From: Pycnopodia helianthoides
Taxonomy: Eukaryota > Echinodermata > Asteroidea > Forcipulatida > Asteriidae
Length of the DNA stretch: 64,000 bases
Direction: 5' to 3'
Assembly (NCBI GenBank): GCA_032158295.1
Contig: CM063263.1
Span: 7,622,501 to 7,686,500, forward strand
This document shows, one piece after another, positions 1-12,397 of this stretch; the first letter of the stretch is position 1; each line of letters opens with the position of its first letter. A program made the translations under genes and the position numbers. The notes under the pieces were generated by a model, which ran no database searches, had not been told where the DNA came from, and worked only from the letters and a program-made list of their open reading frames with translations.

Positions 1-135
1 TCACAGCCTTTGCATTTGATACAGCTTGACTTTACTTACCCTGTGAGCAACACTGTGTTGCCAGAAGAACGAGTAGGCCCACTGCAAAAGCGGAAGGCGG
101 ATATTGTCTCTGCCGAGTATGGCCACCCATATTAG
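1..135 (+). CDS. C-terminal coding exon of an unrecognised protein (partial)
   Basis: Reading from base 1, 44 sense codons run without interruption to a TAG at 133-135. The predicted tail is hydrophilic and ends SAEYGHPY. An AATAAA polyadenylation signal lies at 195-200, about 60 bases past the stop, as expected of a terminal exon with a short 3' UTR. The upstream splice site is outside the window and I do not recognise the protein. The alternative is a chance open stretch. Confidence 0.4.
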   Translation, partial: SQPLHLIQLDFTYPVSNTVLPEERVGPLQKRKADIVSAEYGHPY

Positions 136-484
136 GACTTCAAACTTCTTTTGCCAAAGACTCTGTTAGACAAAACAACAAAATAGAACCAGGAAATAAA
201 ATCAGTGAAGTAGTTGTCTGCTTAATTGACTTGTTTTATTTCCTTGTATGATACTGACAACTAATAAGTAAAACGAAGTAATCTCAGACTGTCGTTGTTG
301 TTTTTCCCCAGTTTTGTAACACTTGAACACAAATATATAAATTAACAATGGAATTATATTTTGTTGTCAAATTTTTGTACGTTCACATAATACGAATACT
401 GATCACGATGACATCAATCTATATATAAATATAAGTAAGGTCGATATTGGGTCTTTAGATAGCCAATCTTTTTGTCTGGGCTGT

Positions 485-665
485 CTCGGGTTAATATACA
501 AATATAACATGGTTTGAGGGTGAACAGTCGATATTAGCTCCCCGAGGTATTGGAAGTTGACAAACTAGTTCCCGAGGCGAAGCCGAGGGAACTAGTTTGT
601 CAACTTCAATACCGAGGGAGCTATTATCGACTGATCAACCGAAATAAACCATGTTATATTTGTTT
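485..665. repeat. Long fold-back element (palindrome)
   Basis: Two arms of about 85 bases are inverted copies around a short centre near 575-580. Matching pieces include ATATAACATGGTTT on the left with AAACCATGTTATAT on the right, and TTGACAAACTAGTTCCC with GGGAACTAGTTTGTCAA. There is no coding potential. A fold-back MITE is the likeliest explanation. A decayed half copy of the right arm is visible at about 23,490-23,565. Confidence 0.75.
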
Positions 666-1218
666 TACTATACCTCATACATATTCAGTCACCGATACAA
701 TATTAGGACCAAGGGGAAAATGACGACTGTGAAATGATAAATTGCATCCAGGATAAGTTTTTCATGTGTTGGATGTCGCTAGAGCGATGTTTGCGTATGC
801 GGACAACACCCGGTGAACAGTTCCACGATCGTAAAGCGCATGACAAGGGCTGTCCGGGCGACAGTCTACTTGTCATGCGCATTTACCATGTGCGTGAATA
901 CTCGCGTGCGCGCTTAGTAAACAGCAATTATAGTGTCTGGCACGGATGTTGAATGGACCAGTGAGAATTCGACTCTCGGTCATGAATATGTATGAGTAGT
1001 AGTCAAAGCTGTAGCCGCGATCCGAAGAGTTGCGACGATGAGACAGCATATTGTGTGCGCGAGAGAGTGGCGAAACCTCAAAAGCTTTTTGTTATTGTCG
1101 TTGATTTATTTATAAAGATTCAAACATAAATTATTTATAATTTTTATGTAAATAAGTAGAGTGTTGAAAGGTAAACCAATCACAGTGCACAATAATAACA
1201 AAAATAACAATAAATAAC

Positions 1219-1592
1219 GGTGGCCTCTTATATAGCGCTAAAATCCGTCACTCAGTGACGCTCATGGCGCTCCAACATTATTATATTATAATTATCCTGC
1301 AAGGTTTGTGGAGATATGTTTTGAAGTATGAGACCTTCTTTCCTTTACATAGCACCATGTAGTGGTTTACACGATGCTGTGGCACAATATGCTGTCAATC
1401 AAACCAGGAACACCGGGGTGAACCCCTTCTCTTTTAGTGCATTGGGTTCTTTTACGTGCATTACACAACACACAGGACCAACAGCTTTACGTCCCATCGG
1501 AAGGACGAAGCAATAATGGTTAAGTGTCTTGACCGGGACTCGAACCCACACTCTGCTGATCAGAAACACCAGAGTTTGAGCCCATAATGATT
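1219..1592 (-). repeat. tRNA-derived SINE, copy 1
   Basis: Read on the minus strand, the 1520-1580 end carries a tRNA B-box-like GGTTCGAGTCC. The body shares long blocks with copies near 20,000-20,295, 53,275-53,560, 58,392-58,825 and 63,330-63,690: AGCACCATGTA, TTTTACGTGC, ACACAACACAC and CCGAAGGAC. The distal end (TATATAGCGCT, GTCACTCAGTGACGCTCA) is also in the 58,392 copy. In the more complete copies the 5' head resembles a Ser/Leu-type tRNA. Confidence 0.7.
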
Positions 1593-4500
1593 AATGTATG
1601 CTGACCCTATCGCTAATGATTGGTTTGGAATTTTGCTCTCCCGGCAAGGGGAGCACTAAATATCAAGAAATAAAGAAAAACATGAGAAATTCCTGACAAA
1701 TGGAAAGGGCTCTCATGGCTTCGCCACTCGCACGGTTCCAGTCGCTTCACAGCTACACAGCAGAAGCCACCAAGGCCTTGACGAAAGTCTATCCTTGAAA
1801 CTATCTTACACATTATTTCATACCGTTAGCTGCCAACATCCTTGCCAACATAATTATTTTAATATTTCCCGTCCATCTGCAATTTCACTAATCAAATCTA
1901 CTTTTTGGCACAAGTTGCGGTACCACTGGCGTGCTAGCCCATATCTGACCGTAGGGCATGATGCACATACGACGAGGGACTTTTGATATTACTGTCATCA
2001 GAAATACTGTCACACAAAACAGTCCTTAAAAAGGGAATAATTTGCAGAATAATAAGAATTACCGTTGCTTATTGATTGCAGCATTGGACAAGAAAAAATG
2101 TACACTTCCACAAAATTTGAAACAAGCCTCATCGCACGTTCACATACTTTGTTCATCGGGCAACCATCTTGTATTTTGTTTTCGACGCAGCTCTTTGTAG
2201 TCAAACCGCCTTTTGAAATGGAATAGTCCTGATTTCACCTCGTGATTATATTCCGCGACAATGCACTCTATATGCATCCATTTAATAAGTACGTGAGTAT
2301 CCGGTTACAACCAACAACAGATTATTGGCAATGAAGTCCACTCCGGTCCAATCATTTCCCCTTGCCCTGGTTGCAAACAACAGATATTGGCGTCCTACCA
2401 GGACTACATATCCCCACATGGCCCTGCCACCCTTTACTCAACCAACACCGGTTTTCGATCACCAGCAAAATGTGCAGCTGTACAGCTGTTGTTTTTGTAA
2501 ACTTTGAATTTATGTGAAAACTATGACACAGATTATAAATTGTCCCATTGGGCCTGTGTAGCATCTTGCCCGTCAGGAATAGCATTATGATGTACGAGGT
2601 CACCACTCTGTAAACAATTGTAACATGCTCTACCATGCCCGATATATGGCAAATGGACCCCCCCCCCCAAATGTTCCTGCACTCTCAAATTCTACACCAT
2701 TTCTGATATTGGGGCAGAGAATACCCCCTAATGTTCACATACTTTAATACACTATTTTCCACTCGCACATACATACCCCCCCCCCTCCTAAAATCCTCTA
2801 ACGAATTCCCGAAGTTCCAAGCAAACATAGAAAATACAACAGAGGGGGGGGGGGGTTACCACCACGCCCCATATCGAACACCAAATGTCACACTCTTACC
2901 CTTGTAGAGTACTCCCCTCACCCCCAAAATCATGTAAAGAATTCCTGAGATTCCTAAGGAGTGCAATGAAGACACAATGGGAGGGGCGGTTACATCACTA
3001 CCTAGTTTGGAGCACTAAACGTTTAACCTTAATCTAAAATTACAATGGGCTTATGGTGCCCGTATTATATCACAATAAGAATGGGTTAAATTTCAAATAA
3101 GATAAACGCTGGATGTGAAAAAAACACTCCAACTCACCGATAGCTGACTGGTTCTGTCAGTCTGGATGTGCTGTTGAAGGTTTATCTCCGTAAACGAGAT
3201 AGCACCCGTGTCTATCAGCAGACACAACTAACTCGTGCTCTGACGTACGCCTGAAACGAGTATCAGCCGTTGTTCTTGATTGTTGTGCGCATCATAAAGG
3301 CGAATTGTCGTATGCGTGTGCGTGTGTCATTAACGTTACATACGAAGTGCGGACCTCGGAACAAAAGAGGTCCACGCAGTGTGGGGACCTGAAACACACT
3401 TACAGATGTGAATTTATGTCCATACAGTGTTTTTTACAGTGTTGAAGGATTTATTATTTTTCTTAATAATAGTGTACAGAACAAAACATGTCCACAGAGT
3501 GTATGCAACGTGCGTGTGCGCATGACCAACTTCCTCACAGCGTGTAGACCCCTTGCATACAGCAACGCTGCTGGTACGCTGAGATCCCAAGCACGTTTTA
3601 TGCACCTAGAGCAGCTGTCGTCACTCGTACTCTTTTTGCCTCAATGAGGGTGCTGTTTGAGAGTGTGACGTCATATGCAAGGAGTCTATTGAGCTGTACA
3701 ACAATGGTCGGGTACCCAAATCCGTAATTCCCGCCAATTTGCCAACTGCGCCGATCAAAAGCAAGCGCATATTATTTAAATCTCATCATGTTTTATAAAT
3801 CTTTTTCGAGATGTAGGAGTGTACCCGCCCCTTTGGGGACCCAATTAACGCGCCCGCAGTGTGGTGTCTTTGGTAGTCCATTGTAAATGTCTGCAAATAA
3901 ATGTTTTCAGTTACCACCACCGGTCACCCCCGTATTTGTTGCAGCAGTATGATGCAATAATCATACACAAGAATTGTTGATTGCAGTGCAACACTGAATG
4001 CAAGAATTCTGGAGCTCTTGCGATAATCACAGGAATTAGGGTAAATAAACTTCCAAATGAAAAACCTGTTAGCTGTTATAACAAGTACAAAACTTTATTT
4101 ATACAAATACACAATATGCTTCAAGTGCCCAGTAACAATATTATAGGCGCAAGTTAGGGGTTACACAAAATCCCGTGTTCAATTTGAAATGCATTAACAA
4201 TAATTACGAGCATTTTCGAAATAATGGTTTAATCCTTATACTTTTTCCTGGTAAGCAAATTATTGTGTACTAACTAATAACAGACTTGGCATGAACTAAA
4301 CGACAGGTTTACCAACTAAATCATGCCGTTTAAGCACAAACAAAATTGGCCAAGTCTTTAAAAGTATTGATGAGCAGAAATGGGTTACCAGCTTAAGTAG
4401 TGTGTAATACTGAACTTGTGACTGGTTTCCGGCTGATTTTGCTAAACAAATAAAACTGTCAAGCGAATTCTTTTTTTAGCTTAACAGCTTATGAAATTTG

Positions 4501-4836
4501 GTCCTCAGATATCAACTACTCACTTTCAATAACTGTTTATGTGTTTTATATCTTCAACTCAATAATCCATTTTAATCCAGCAAGGATTGTACAAGCATTT
4601 TTAAAAGATTTTGTAAAGCTAAGAAAATATTTATTTACAGCTTTTTTAGCTGATCTTGGTCCAGTAATGTTTACTCGCTCAGAAAGTAAGCTTTTATAAA
4701 CCAAAACAGGTTAGACCCGTGCCCGTACAGATCCAGATTCAGGTCAGTGAATTATGTTTAGATCTGTAAAACAAGGCGGACGGAGCTTCTCGCGGAGGCC
4801 GTAGCTTAAATATTGTATTAAAAGTGTACATGCTGC

Positions 4837-4955
4837 GCAAGTCTCGCGCGTATTCGAACATTGGGACCGTATAGAGTGCGCAAGTTTGTTTCCTTCACGT
4901 GTTAAAGCAAAGTACATGGGACCAAATTAAGAGTTCGAATACGCGCGAGACTTGC
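4837..4955. repeat. Fold-back element with 23-bp perfect arms
   Basis: The arm at 4837-4859 (beginning GCAAGTCTCGCGCG) is the exact reverse complement of the arm at 4933-4955. A 73-base loop separates them. The loop has no ORF. It is probably a small MITE or its terminal repeats. Confidence 0.75.
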
Positions 4956-5062
4956 ACGGTCTATGAATAATCTTGTCATGATTGGTTTGAAATATGCCAC
5001 CTTAATCTACAAAATAGGTATTTAAAAACATGCTTGACATGCTCAAGTTTCATCCGAGTAAT

Positions 5063-5065
<3 letters not shown>

Positions 5066-5156
<91 letters not shown>
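5066..5156. repeat. (TA)n microsatellite
   Basis: About 45 uninterrupted TA units. The tyrosine/isoleucine ORF across it is an artefact of the repeat. Confidence 0.98.
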
Positions 5157-5603
5157 CTGTCTTTCCACTAATACGACGACCGCAGAAAAAAGTGGTCATA
5201 CGACGTCCACCTACAATTTTATGATGTTAGGTATTGTTTTATGTAAGGAAACAATCGTCTTTACCTAGAAAGGCATTTCACTTTCACAGCTTTGGTCTTG
5301 TATATTTAGTTTGCACATTGTAGGGGTTTTGCCGATTTTTTGGTGGGCGGGTAATTCAAAAAAGCGTTCCAAACTGTTTGTAAACCAATACAACGACCGG
5401 TGGCAAATGCTGGACCTAATTTATGGTCTGGCGCCCTCAAGTGGCCGAATCCATCTAGTTTTGTAGCACTGTTCGTACCGTAAAAAGGGGATTTTCAGCT
5501 TATAAATTGTGATTTAAGCCGCTTTTCTGATCAAAGAATTGACGTTCTTTAAAATGTGTTTTGTTTAATTAACCGTGCGTGACACCATCAACAACAACAA
5601 AAA

Positions 5604-6067
5604 CGCACGCTTACGCCATCGAACTGTGATCTACTGTCCGTTTGTATTTGACGTAATTCATTTTTTTGGAGAACCCAATTACTTTCAAATTGCCCAAAAC
5701 CTTTACATATAGGGCTAGACCCTTTTGACTAAATGAAACAAATAAAAGCACTATAATTTGAAAGGGGGCCACATTAGTCTATGTGTATGTTTATACCATA
5801 TGGTTCAATTTACCTAATGTGGCCATTAGCCAAAATGATGAAAAATGGCCAACAATTTCTCAGGGAATTCCGGGAGAGCTGGTTATTGATGGACTTTTGG
5901 GGGTGAAAAAGACCCCGGATAGTAACAAGACATTTACCATGCTATTTGGCTAGGTGTAGATGGGGAACCTGTAATATTATGAGATTTAAAAAAAGAAAAA
6001 ATTGCGGAGTACTGATTAATTAATTAAAAACGGACAGTGGACTACAGTTCGATGGCATCACGCAAAT
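5604..6067. mobile_element. MITE-like element with about 40-bp imperfect terminal inverted repeats
   Basis: The left arm at 5604-5647 contains GCCATCGAACTGTGATCTAC and CTGTCCGTTT. The right arm at about 6027-6067 is its imperfect reverse complement, containing AAACGGACAG and TACAGTTCGATGGC. The interior of about 370 bases is AT-rich and non-coding. No clear target duplication was identified. Confidence 0.65.
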
Positions 6068-6639
6068 TCTATTATTTAAAATACTTTCTAAATAAAAGTA
6101 ATAAATCTTTGTAATAACAATAATAACATTAAAAATGATGTGCTTATATTTTGGAGAAACGCATCTCGGAGACCCCCAAAACCAATCTTCATTTCTTTTC
6201 TTTGATGGAGCTTGTTTTGATCAGTTCCCCTCCTTCTTAAAACTTAGAACATTTTGGGAAACGCATACACACTCTATATGAATAGTGGGGTCCGGCGCCC
6301 ATCGAGGGCTCGCATAGGACCCTGAGATGGTTTGAATAAAAAAAATGTAATCCTTGGTAAAGGTTCAGCTTTTCTTGGTTAGGCCTATCTTTTGCGGAAA
6401 AGTTTAATTCATGTTTTTTTTTTTCTTCCAATCATTTTTAGTCTCTGACACTTCCTTACACGAATTTTACAGCATAATGACTATTTTAAAGTTGTTGTTT
6501 TTGTTTTGTTTTTTAGCTTAGGCTACTTGTGAATAATTATTTAATCATTTGCTGAGCACAGGATCACTTCACTTTGTGTACTTATTTCATATATTTGGCT
6601 TCTTTGTTTAGTGCTTGGCAACATTGGGTGGGGGTGACA

Positions 6640-7460
6640 GGACATCAGTATGCCCCATCTAGGTGTGCCCCATGGCACACGAGTTTGGCTCCACCCCCCC
6701 CCCCCTCCATCACCGCAGAGGAATAATGGAATCATGGTTATTTTCATATAACTGCCCTCCAGGTCCCAATCACGGCATTCATCGAAGTCCCCTTTTCTCT
6801 GAAGATAACTCCCGAATAAATCTGATAGATGATTTAGCCGCCAAAGGACGACCGCCGAATAAAAACTGAATGAAACTACTATTGTAGTATCAGCCGCCAT
6901 AGGACGACCAATTTGAACAACCGTGCATGCTCAATGTGGGACAAAGTGTCCTCTAAGGATGGTGGGGGGTGGTGGGGTGTGTGTGTTTGTGTTGGGGGGG
7001 GGGGGGGGATGATTGTGTGGGCCACCCAAATCAAAAAGTGTGAGTGTAACGCCCCTCCCTTCCCAACCCCAACCCCAGTTTTTGTGCGTCTGAACATCTC
7101 AGCCGCCATAAGACGACCAGTCAATAAAACTCCGTTCTTAGAACGACCATGACCAATTTGAACAATTATGGCACACAATTTGAGTATGATCAACCAAACT
7201 CCCCGCTGAGGAATATCATGGTTATTTTTTATATTAACTGCAATTTAGGCCCAGTCACGGGATTCATCATAGGCCTTAGTCCCTTTTTCTCTGAGGGTCA
7301 CCACAGTAAATATAATTCCCGAATATCTGATTGATAGTTGATTTAGCCGCCATAGGACGACCGCCCAATAAAAAGCCGTTCTTAGAACGACCAATCATTT
7401 GAAGTTCAGTCTTAAGTCGACCAAGACCAATTTGAACACGAGTTTGATCTCAAACCGCCA
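6640..7460. repeat. About 260-bp tandem repeat family, cluster 1
   Basis: At least three units in tandem. The hallmarks in order are AGCCGCCATAGGACGACC, CCAATAAAA, CCGTTCTTAGAACGACC, a CAGTCTTAAGTCGACC-like block, GACCAATTTGAACA, CATGGCACACGAGT, CCCGCTGAGGAATATCATGG and CAGTCACGGGATTCATC. Starts of the first hallmark are near 6835, 6890, 7100 and 7345. There is no long ORF. The repeat family is unknown to me. Confidence 0.8.
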
Positions 7461-7599
7461 ACCACATTAAAAAAAACATTGAATTATATTATATTTTATT
7501 TGTATTAATTAATTTATTTATTTTTGGCATCAAAGAACCCTTTATTACAATCTGAGTATCAAATCTGGAATTAACTGATGATTCCTGGATGGATCTGCT

Positions 7600-9110
7600 A
7601 TAGTATTAGCCGCCATAGGACGACCGGCCTATATACAAGAACCCGTCTTGGTTAAGGATGGTCGTGGTGGTGGTGGTATACGTAATTATGTCCGCTAGAA
7701 CATTTGAACATCTCAGCCGCCATAACCGAACTCCGTTCTTAGAACGACCAGTCAAGTGAAATTCAGTCTTATGTCGACCAAGACCAATGCGAAAGTCCAT
7801 GGCACACGAGTATGACCCAACCCCCTCCATCCCCGCAGAGGAATCATTAAAGGAACACGTTGCCTTCAAATCTCTGAAATCTCATGAAATTTTACTGTTT
7901 GGAGGTGTTCCTTATACTTATTAAGAGTTGTTCTTGCAATAAAACACCTTTAATGTGTTATAATTAGTGAATGGTAATTAAAAAAAACAAACATTGACCT
8001 CTGATCCCCGAGACATGTCCTGCGAAATGTATACGTTTTTCAAGCCGTCAATACGATCGTCGATGCAATAACGGTAACGGGTACCAGACCTTCTTACACC
8101 ACACAAAGCATCGGTGTTACTAGGTTGGCCCCGCTAAAATCTTACATTGTACGAGAACCCTGTCTTCGCGTCGTCTACTGTACTGCAGCATGCAGGGGGA
8201 GGTCTATGGGTGGTATGGTCGCGGGGTTTTGCTTCTGCTGGTACGTCCCTGGACGCCCGGACGGACCGAGACGTGGGGACTTGCTACTTAATTATTTAAC
8301 GTAGGCCTATGTTTTTTCTTTCTTTTTTCATTCATTTATTAACTGGATATTTATTGGAATACAATAAACAGATGGTAATCGTAACATTTTTAATAAAATA
8401 ATTGCTCAGTCGTAGTTCAACAGCTACGACTGGAAATAAGACTAATGGAATTTGTCCGCCATTTATGGGAGTCAAAATCTCCCATAAATGGCGGAGCGTT
8501 TTGTTTCGCGAAAGTTATCAAAAGCGAAGCATTTCCAAGGCACGTTTGTGTGGATCATTATATTCTCCTTTTAAACATCTTTCCGACAGTGCTCATTATA
8601 CATCAAACGCTTGTTATAGCCCAAAAGCGCCCAACAGCGCCCAGCAGCGACCAACCCGAAGGCAACGTGTTCCTTTAACTGCATGCCCTGCAGGCCCCAA
8701 TCACGGGATTCTTCGAAGACCCTTTTACTCGGAAGAAATTCCCGAATATCTGATAGTTGATTTAGCCGCCATAGGACGACCGCCCAATAAAAAGCCGTTC
8801 TTAGAACGACCAATCATTTGAAGTTCAGTCTTAAGTCGACCAAGACCAATTTAAACAACCATAGGCTACCGCACGAGTGTGATCCAAAACCACCGACCAG
8901 GAAGCAGGAATCATTGTTATTTTCATTTCCGCCTTGACGGGATCCTTGCATCAAAGTCCTTATATATTACAATCTCTGAGTATCAAATCTGGAAATAACT
9001 GATGATCCCTGAATTAATCTGCGATATTATTAGCCGTCATAGGACGACCGTCCTTTATACAAGAACGTTCACTTCTTTGGAACCCCATAAGTTGACGACC
9101 AAATTTTTAT
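7600..9110. repeat. 260-bp repeat family, cluster 2, split by a MITE
   Basis: The same hallmark blocks recur at 7610-7848, 8684-8870 and 9030-9110. The cluster is interrupted by the TTAA-flanked element at 7851-8674: the repeat text stops at GCAGAGGAATCA and resumes at ACTGCATGCCCTGCAGG, matching the uninterrupted order near 6715-6765. Confidence 0.7.
7851..8674. mobile_element. TTAA-flanked MITE (family B, long form)
   Basis: The terminal inverted repeats are AGGAACACGTTGCCTTC at 7851 and GAAGGCAACGTGTTCCT ending at 8674. Each is bordered by TTAA (7847-7850 and 8675-8678), the target duplication used by piggyBac and Kolobok-type transposases. An internal perfect palindrome at 8455-8495 (TCCGCCATTTATGGGAG arm) resembles the core of the other family B copies. 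No transposase ORF is present, so it is non-autonomous. Confidence 0.8.
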
Positions 9111-9256
9111 TATAAGAATAAACTTTTCTGTGATTTCATATGGGGGGGCAAGAGGGGGGGGGCAGCAAGAGGGGGGCGCAGGCCCCTCCCCTGCCACCCT
9201 GCCCCCCCTCTTGCCCCCCATATGAAATCACAGAAAAATTTATTCTTATAATAAAT
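9103..9256. repeat. G/C-tract fold-back element
   Basis: Arms of about 55 bases: left ATTATAAGAATAAA...TTCTGTGATTTCATATGG then a G-rich tract; right the C-rich mirror, then CCATATGAAATCACAGAA and TTTATTCTTATAAT. The arms differ by only a few bases. The centre (about 9160-9200) is purine/pyrimidine-skewed with GGGGGGGCA blocks. Confidence 0.8.
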
Positions 9257-9715
9257 AAATAGTTTAAGGCTGCATTAATGCTGCCGTAAAAAGTAAAACT
9301 TGTATTCACATCAGTATGTCATGATGCAATTGGTGCTCGATATGGGGCAGAGGGAACCCCCCCTTCCTATTGTGTCTTCATTGTGTGCTTGGAATCTCAT
9401 GAATTCTTTTGAGGATTTAAGGGGGGGGGGGTAGTTCTATACAAGAGGAAACTAGTGTGTATGGGAACATTGGGGGGGACCCCTCTACCCTATATCGGGC
9501 AGGCTATATCACGATGTGGCCTATAACGCAGTCATGACAAATGCATGGAAACGTGCGCACAAACGATCGTATTGGCGGTAAATGTACGTTGTGGTTTGCG
9601 GTTACAGAGAGTGCAGGAAGTCACAAAGTTCAGTTTGATGTGGGGCTGAACGCTGACCAATATCTCTGTTAGCACAATGTGGTCAGAAGCACAACAGAGA
9701 GATTTAAACAGCAAA

Positions 9716-9836
9716 ATGGCCGGCGAAAAAAGTTAGCTCAGACCATTCTCCATATCAAAGCGCTCGTCTTTGCCTCGTGCTCCAACACCCAAGAGGCAGA
9801 GTCGGGAAAATACAGAAGATTATGATTCTGATGTTG
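9716..9836 (+). other. Possible first coding exon with an in-frame TAG (doubtful)
   Basis: An ATG in good context (AAAATGG) is followed six codons later by TAG (9734-9736). The same frame then stays open for 33 codons, reading RSSLPRAPTPKRQSRENTED-like polar sequence, to a GT donor (GTTG|GTAATC). No downstream exon can be linked to it. It may be a decayed exon, an exon with a sequence error in the preceding A-run, or chance. Confidence 0.2.
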
Positions 9837-11865
9837 GTAATCACTGTTGGTAATTTAATCCTTGCAAGGGCGTCGATTGCTACTGAAAAGTAGGGGGACG
9901 GGCGAGCAAGTCATGAAAATTTTTTCGTTTTTCTTTTGTTTTAATTGATATTTTGTTTGTGTGTAGGGGAAAAGTGAATCATACTTGTAGCCTTGTGTAA
10001 ACAGACCATTAAGATGAGACTAGTGTGCCCACAAACAAATATTTTGATGGTTTTGTATTTCAAGCATCATTAGAGTGTTTTTAGAGGACTAAAGCACACA
10101 AAATAGTAGTACCGGAGCTTACTCAAACTGTTCAAAAAGCTTTAGTTATAGTAATTTATAAAATTCTTCCCTTGTTAATGGAGAACCATGTGTGGAAACT
10201 AAAGCTTTAAAGAACGTATGAGGCGATATGTGTAGTTCTTAATAGGGAAGGGGGTTGTGGTTAAGTTAAAGGGAAAAACCAGAAGGGGAACAGATGTTGG
10301 TAGGGGAGGGGTCTGGAAAGGATGGTTTGTGTGAAGAGGAGACTGCCAAAATAAACTTGAGTGAAATCATGGAGGAATAGTGAAATGCACCGTGGAGCGG
10401 GAAATTCGGAACCAGATCCGGTGCTAGCAAAGATAGATTGGCAGCTAGAGGGAGTGAAGGGAAGACACATGTCGGTGTGGTCTCTGGTAGTAAATCATCC
10501 CCTGACAGTTTGGATGTTGCTTTTTGGTGGACAACAAGTGTCTCCGTTATCCAAGTACTCAAGGCAATGGTTAAAACAGAGCTAATTTTTGATTGTTTTT
10601 ATGTAACCACATGAAGGAAAGAGAGGGGTTGTTTGTGGGTTTTTTTAAAGGGGGGTGGAAGGGGAAGGGGTTGTTTGAACTCACTAAAAAGAACCTTTTT
10701 TCCTGTTGGGACGTAGCCACTGAAAATAATTTTATAGTATCCATTTTAATGTGCTTCGGGAGTCCGGCGTTTATCGTGTGTCTTCGAAAAAACACTGCTT
10801 CTTCGACAAATCTTGTCATGGCCGAAACTGCACTACATTGTGTGCATTGTGCGATTGTAACAAAATGTAACACATTTGCACGTGCGCGCACACACAGACT
10901 TTCTTTGTGGAGGGATCATGTACCGTACATTATAGCATACACAAATGACGCATAACTTGAATGCTAACAAGGTATTTAAGCGGAATTTTGGCTTTTATAT
11001 ATGTCTTGGACGAAACTTGTTGGTTATTGTCTGTATTATAGAAATGGAAAATGGGCCCAAAATACCATTCTGCGCGTGGTCCATCAGAGCCAAATAAGAA
11101 AATAAAGAAAACATTTTAACGTTTAATGCTCGATAGTTTTATTTTAACAAAAATTGTAATGAAATATTGAATCAAGGAAATGGTGTATATTTTATATTTT
11201 TGTTGCATATTTCTGATGAACAGTCAATCAAAAAGTGGGGGGGGGGACATCTGATATGCTGATATGCTTATATGCTGGTCCCCCCACCCATCGACGCCCT
11301 TGAATCCTTGTATACAGTCGAAAAGTTTTATCTTATAAAAATGACAAGTTCTCTAAGATTTGGTTGTTTTCGCAATCTTTTGTTACCTGCAAACTATGTA
11401 GACTTTAGAACTGCATTGGTGTGTATCAACTATCAGTTAACATATTTAATGATAATCTTGCACTTCTTTACCCCCCTCATTTTTGTTTTTTAATCTTTGC
11501 CCCCACTTTCCCCCTCCCAAATGAAAATGTCTAGTTACGCCACTGCAAGGGTTGTGATGGTATTGGTGCAGGCGCGGATCCAGGGGCGTTGGGTCGCACG
11601 CCCCCTTTTCTTCATGCAAAAAAATAAATAAGTAAAAAATAAGAAAAGAAAGAAAAAATTAGGAAGAAAAACAAAACAAAAGAGAAACATACAACAACCA
11701 GAAAGGAAAAAAAAGTTCAAAGAAGGAGGGAAACACAATATTATTAGGGCATTACACGTCAGACTGCACATAGCCTAGCTGCTGTAATATCTAGGAGTAG
11801 ATACTCCACTGTGCAAGTTTGGGGCTACAAGTCAGACGACATCTATGGCTCGGGCTGTGATTTGT

Positions 11866-11974
11866 TTTTCTGCAGCATACATGTACTTCGTCAATACAGT
11901 CAACAGTTAAGAGATAGGCTGTTGTTCCCTATCCCTTAACTGTTGACTCCATAGCCGACGTGTGCTGCAGAAAA
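11866..11974. repeat. Fold-back element
   Basis: The outer arms TTTTCTGCAGCA and TGTGCTGCAGAAAA, and the inner arms AGTCAACAGTTAAG and CTTAACTGTTGACT, are inverted around GAGATAGGCTGTTGTTCCC. There is no ORF. Confidence 0.75.
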
Positions 11975-12397
11975 TAAGGCGGGCTAAAAGGAAAAAAGGT
12001 TTCTTCAAGTTCTACATATTTTTGTCACTTTATTTCAGGTTTACGTTTTCGTAATTTTTGCAAATAATATTGATGTAATTACGGAGTAAAATGTTTCTAT
12101 CCGAGCAAGTTCATAGTGTGCCAATAATTTGTATACCCCTGCTTAAAAAGCTGTACACCTATATTCAATAATGGAATGGTCCATAAAGTTTTCCCAACGT
12201 AGCGCGCGGTTAATATCTAGGTCAACTCAAAAGTATTAATAATATGTACAATCATGTACATGTGATTTTAGCTGTCTTTTTTCTGACTGAACAAATTCGG
12301 GGTAACAAAGTCATATCCTGCCTTGTGGCCCTATTACTTGTGGCCCTTATTATTGCATCCCTGATTCACTAGCTGCAAACTCGAAAATTATGTTTAA

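Noticed and set aside
5030..5224. ORF of alternating Ile-Tyr
   Set aside because: It is entirely produced by the TA microsatellite.
8402..8821. 139-codon ORF
   Set aside because: It runs across a MITE end into the 260-bp repeat. There is no protein-like pattern.
10593..10955. 120-codon ORF
   Set aside because: Low-complexity start, no recognisable domain, no supporting splice sites. Left unannotated.
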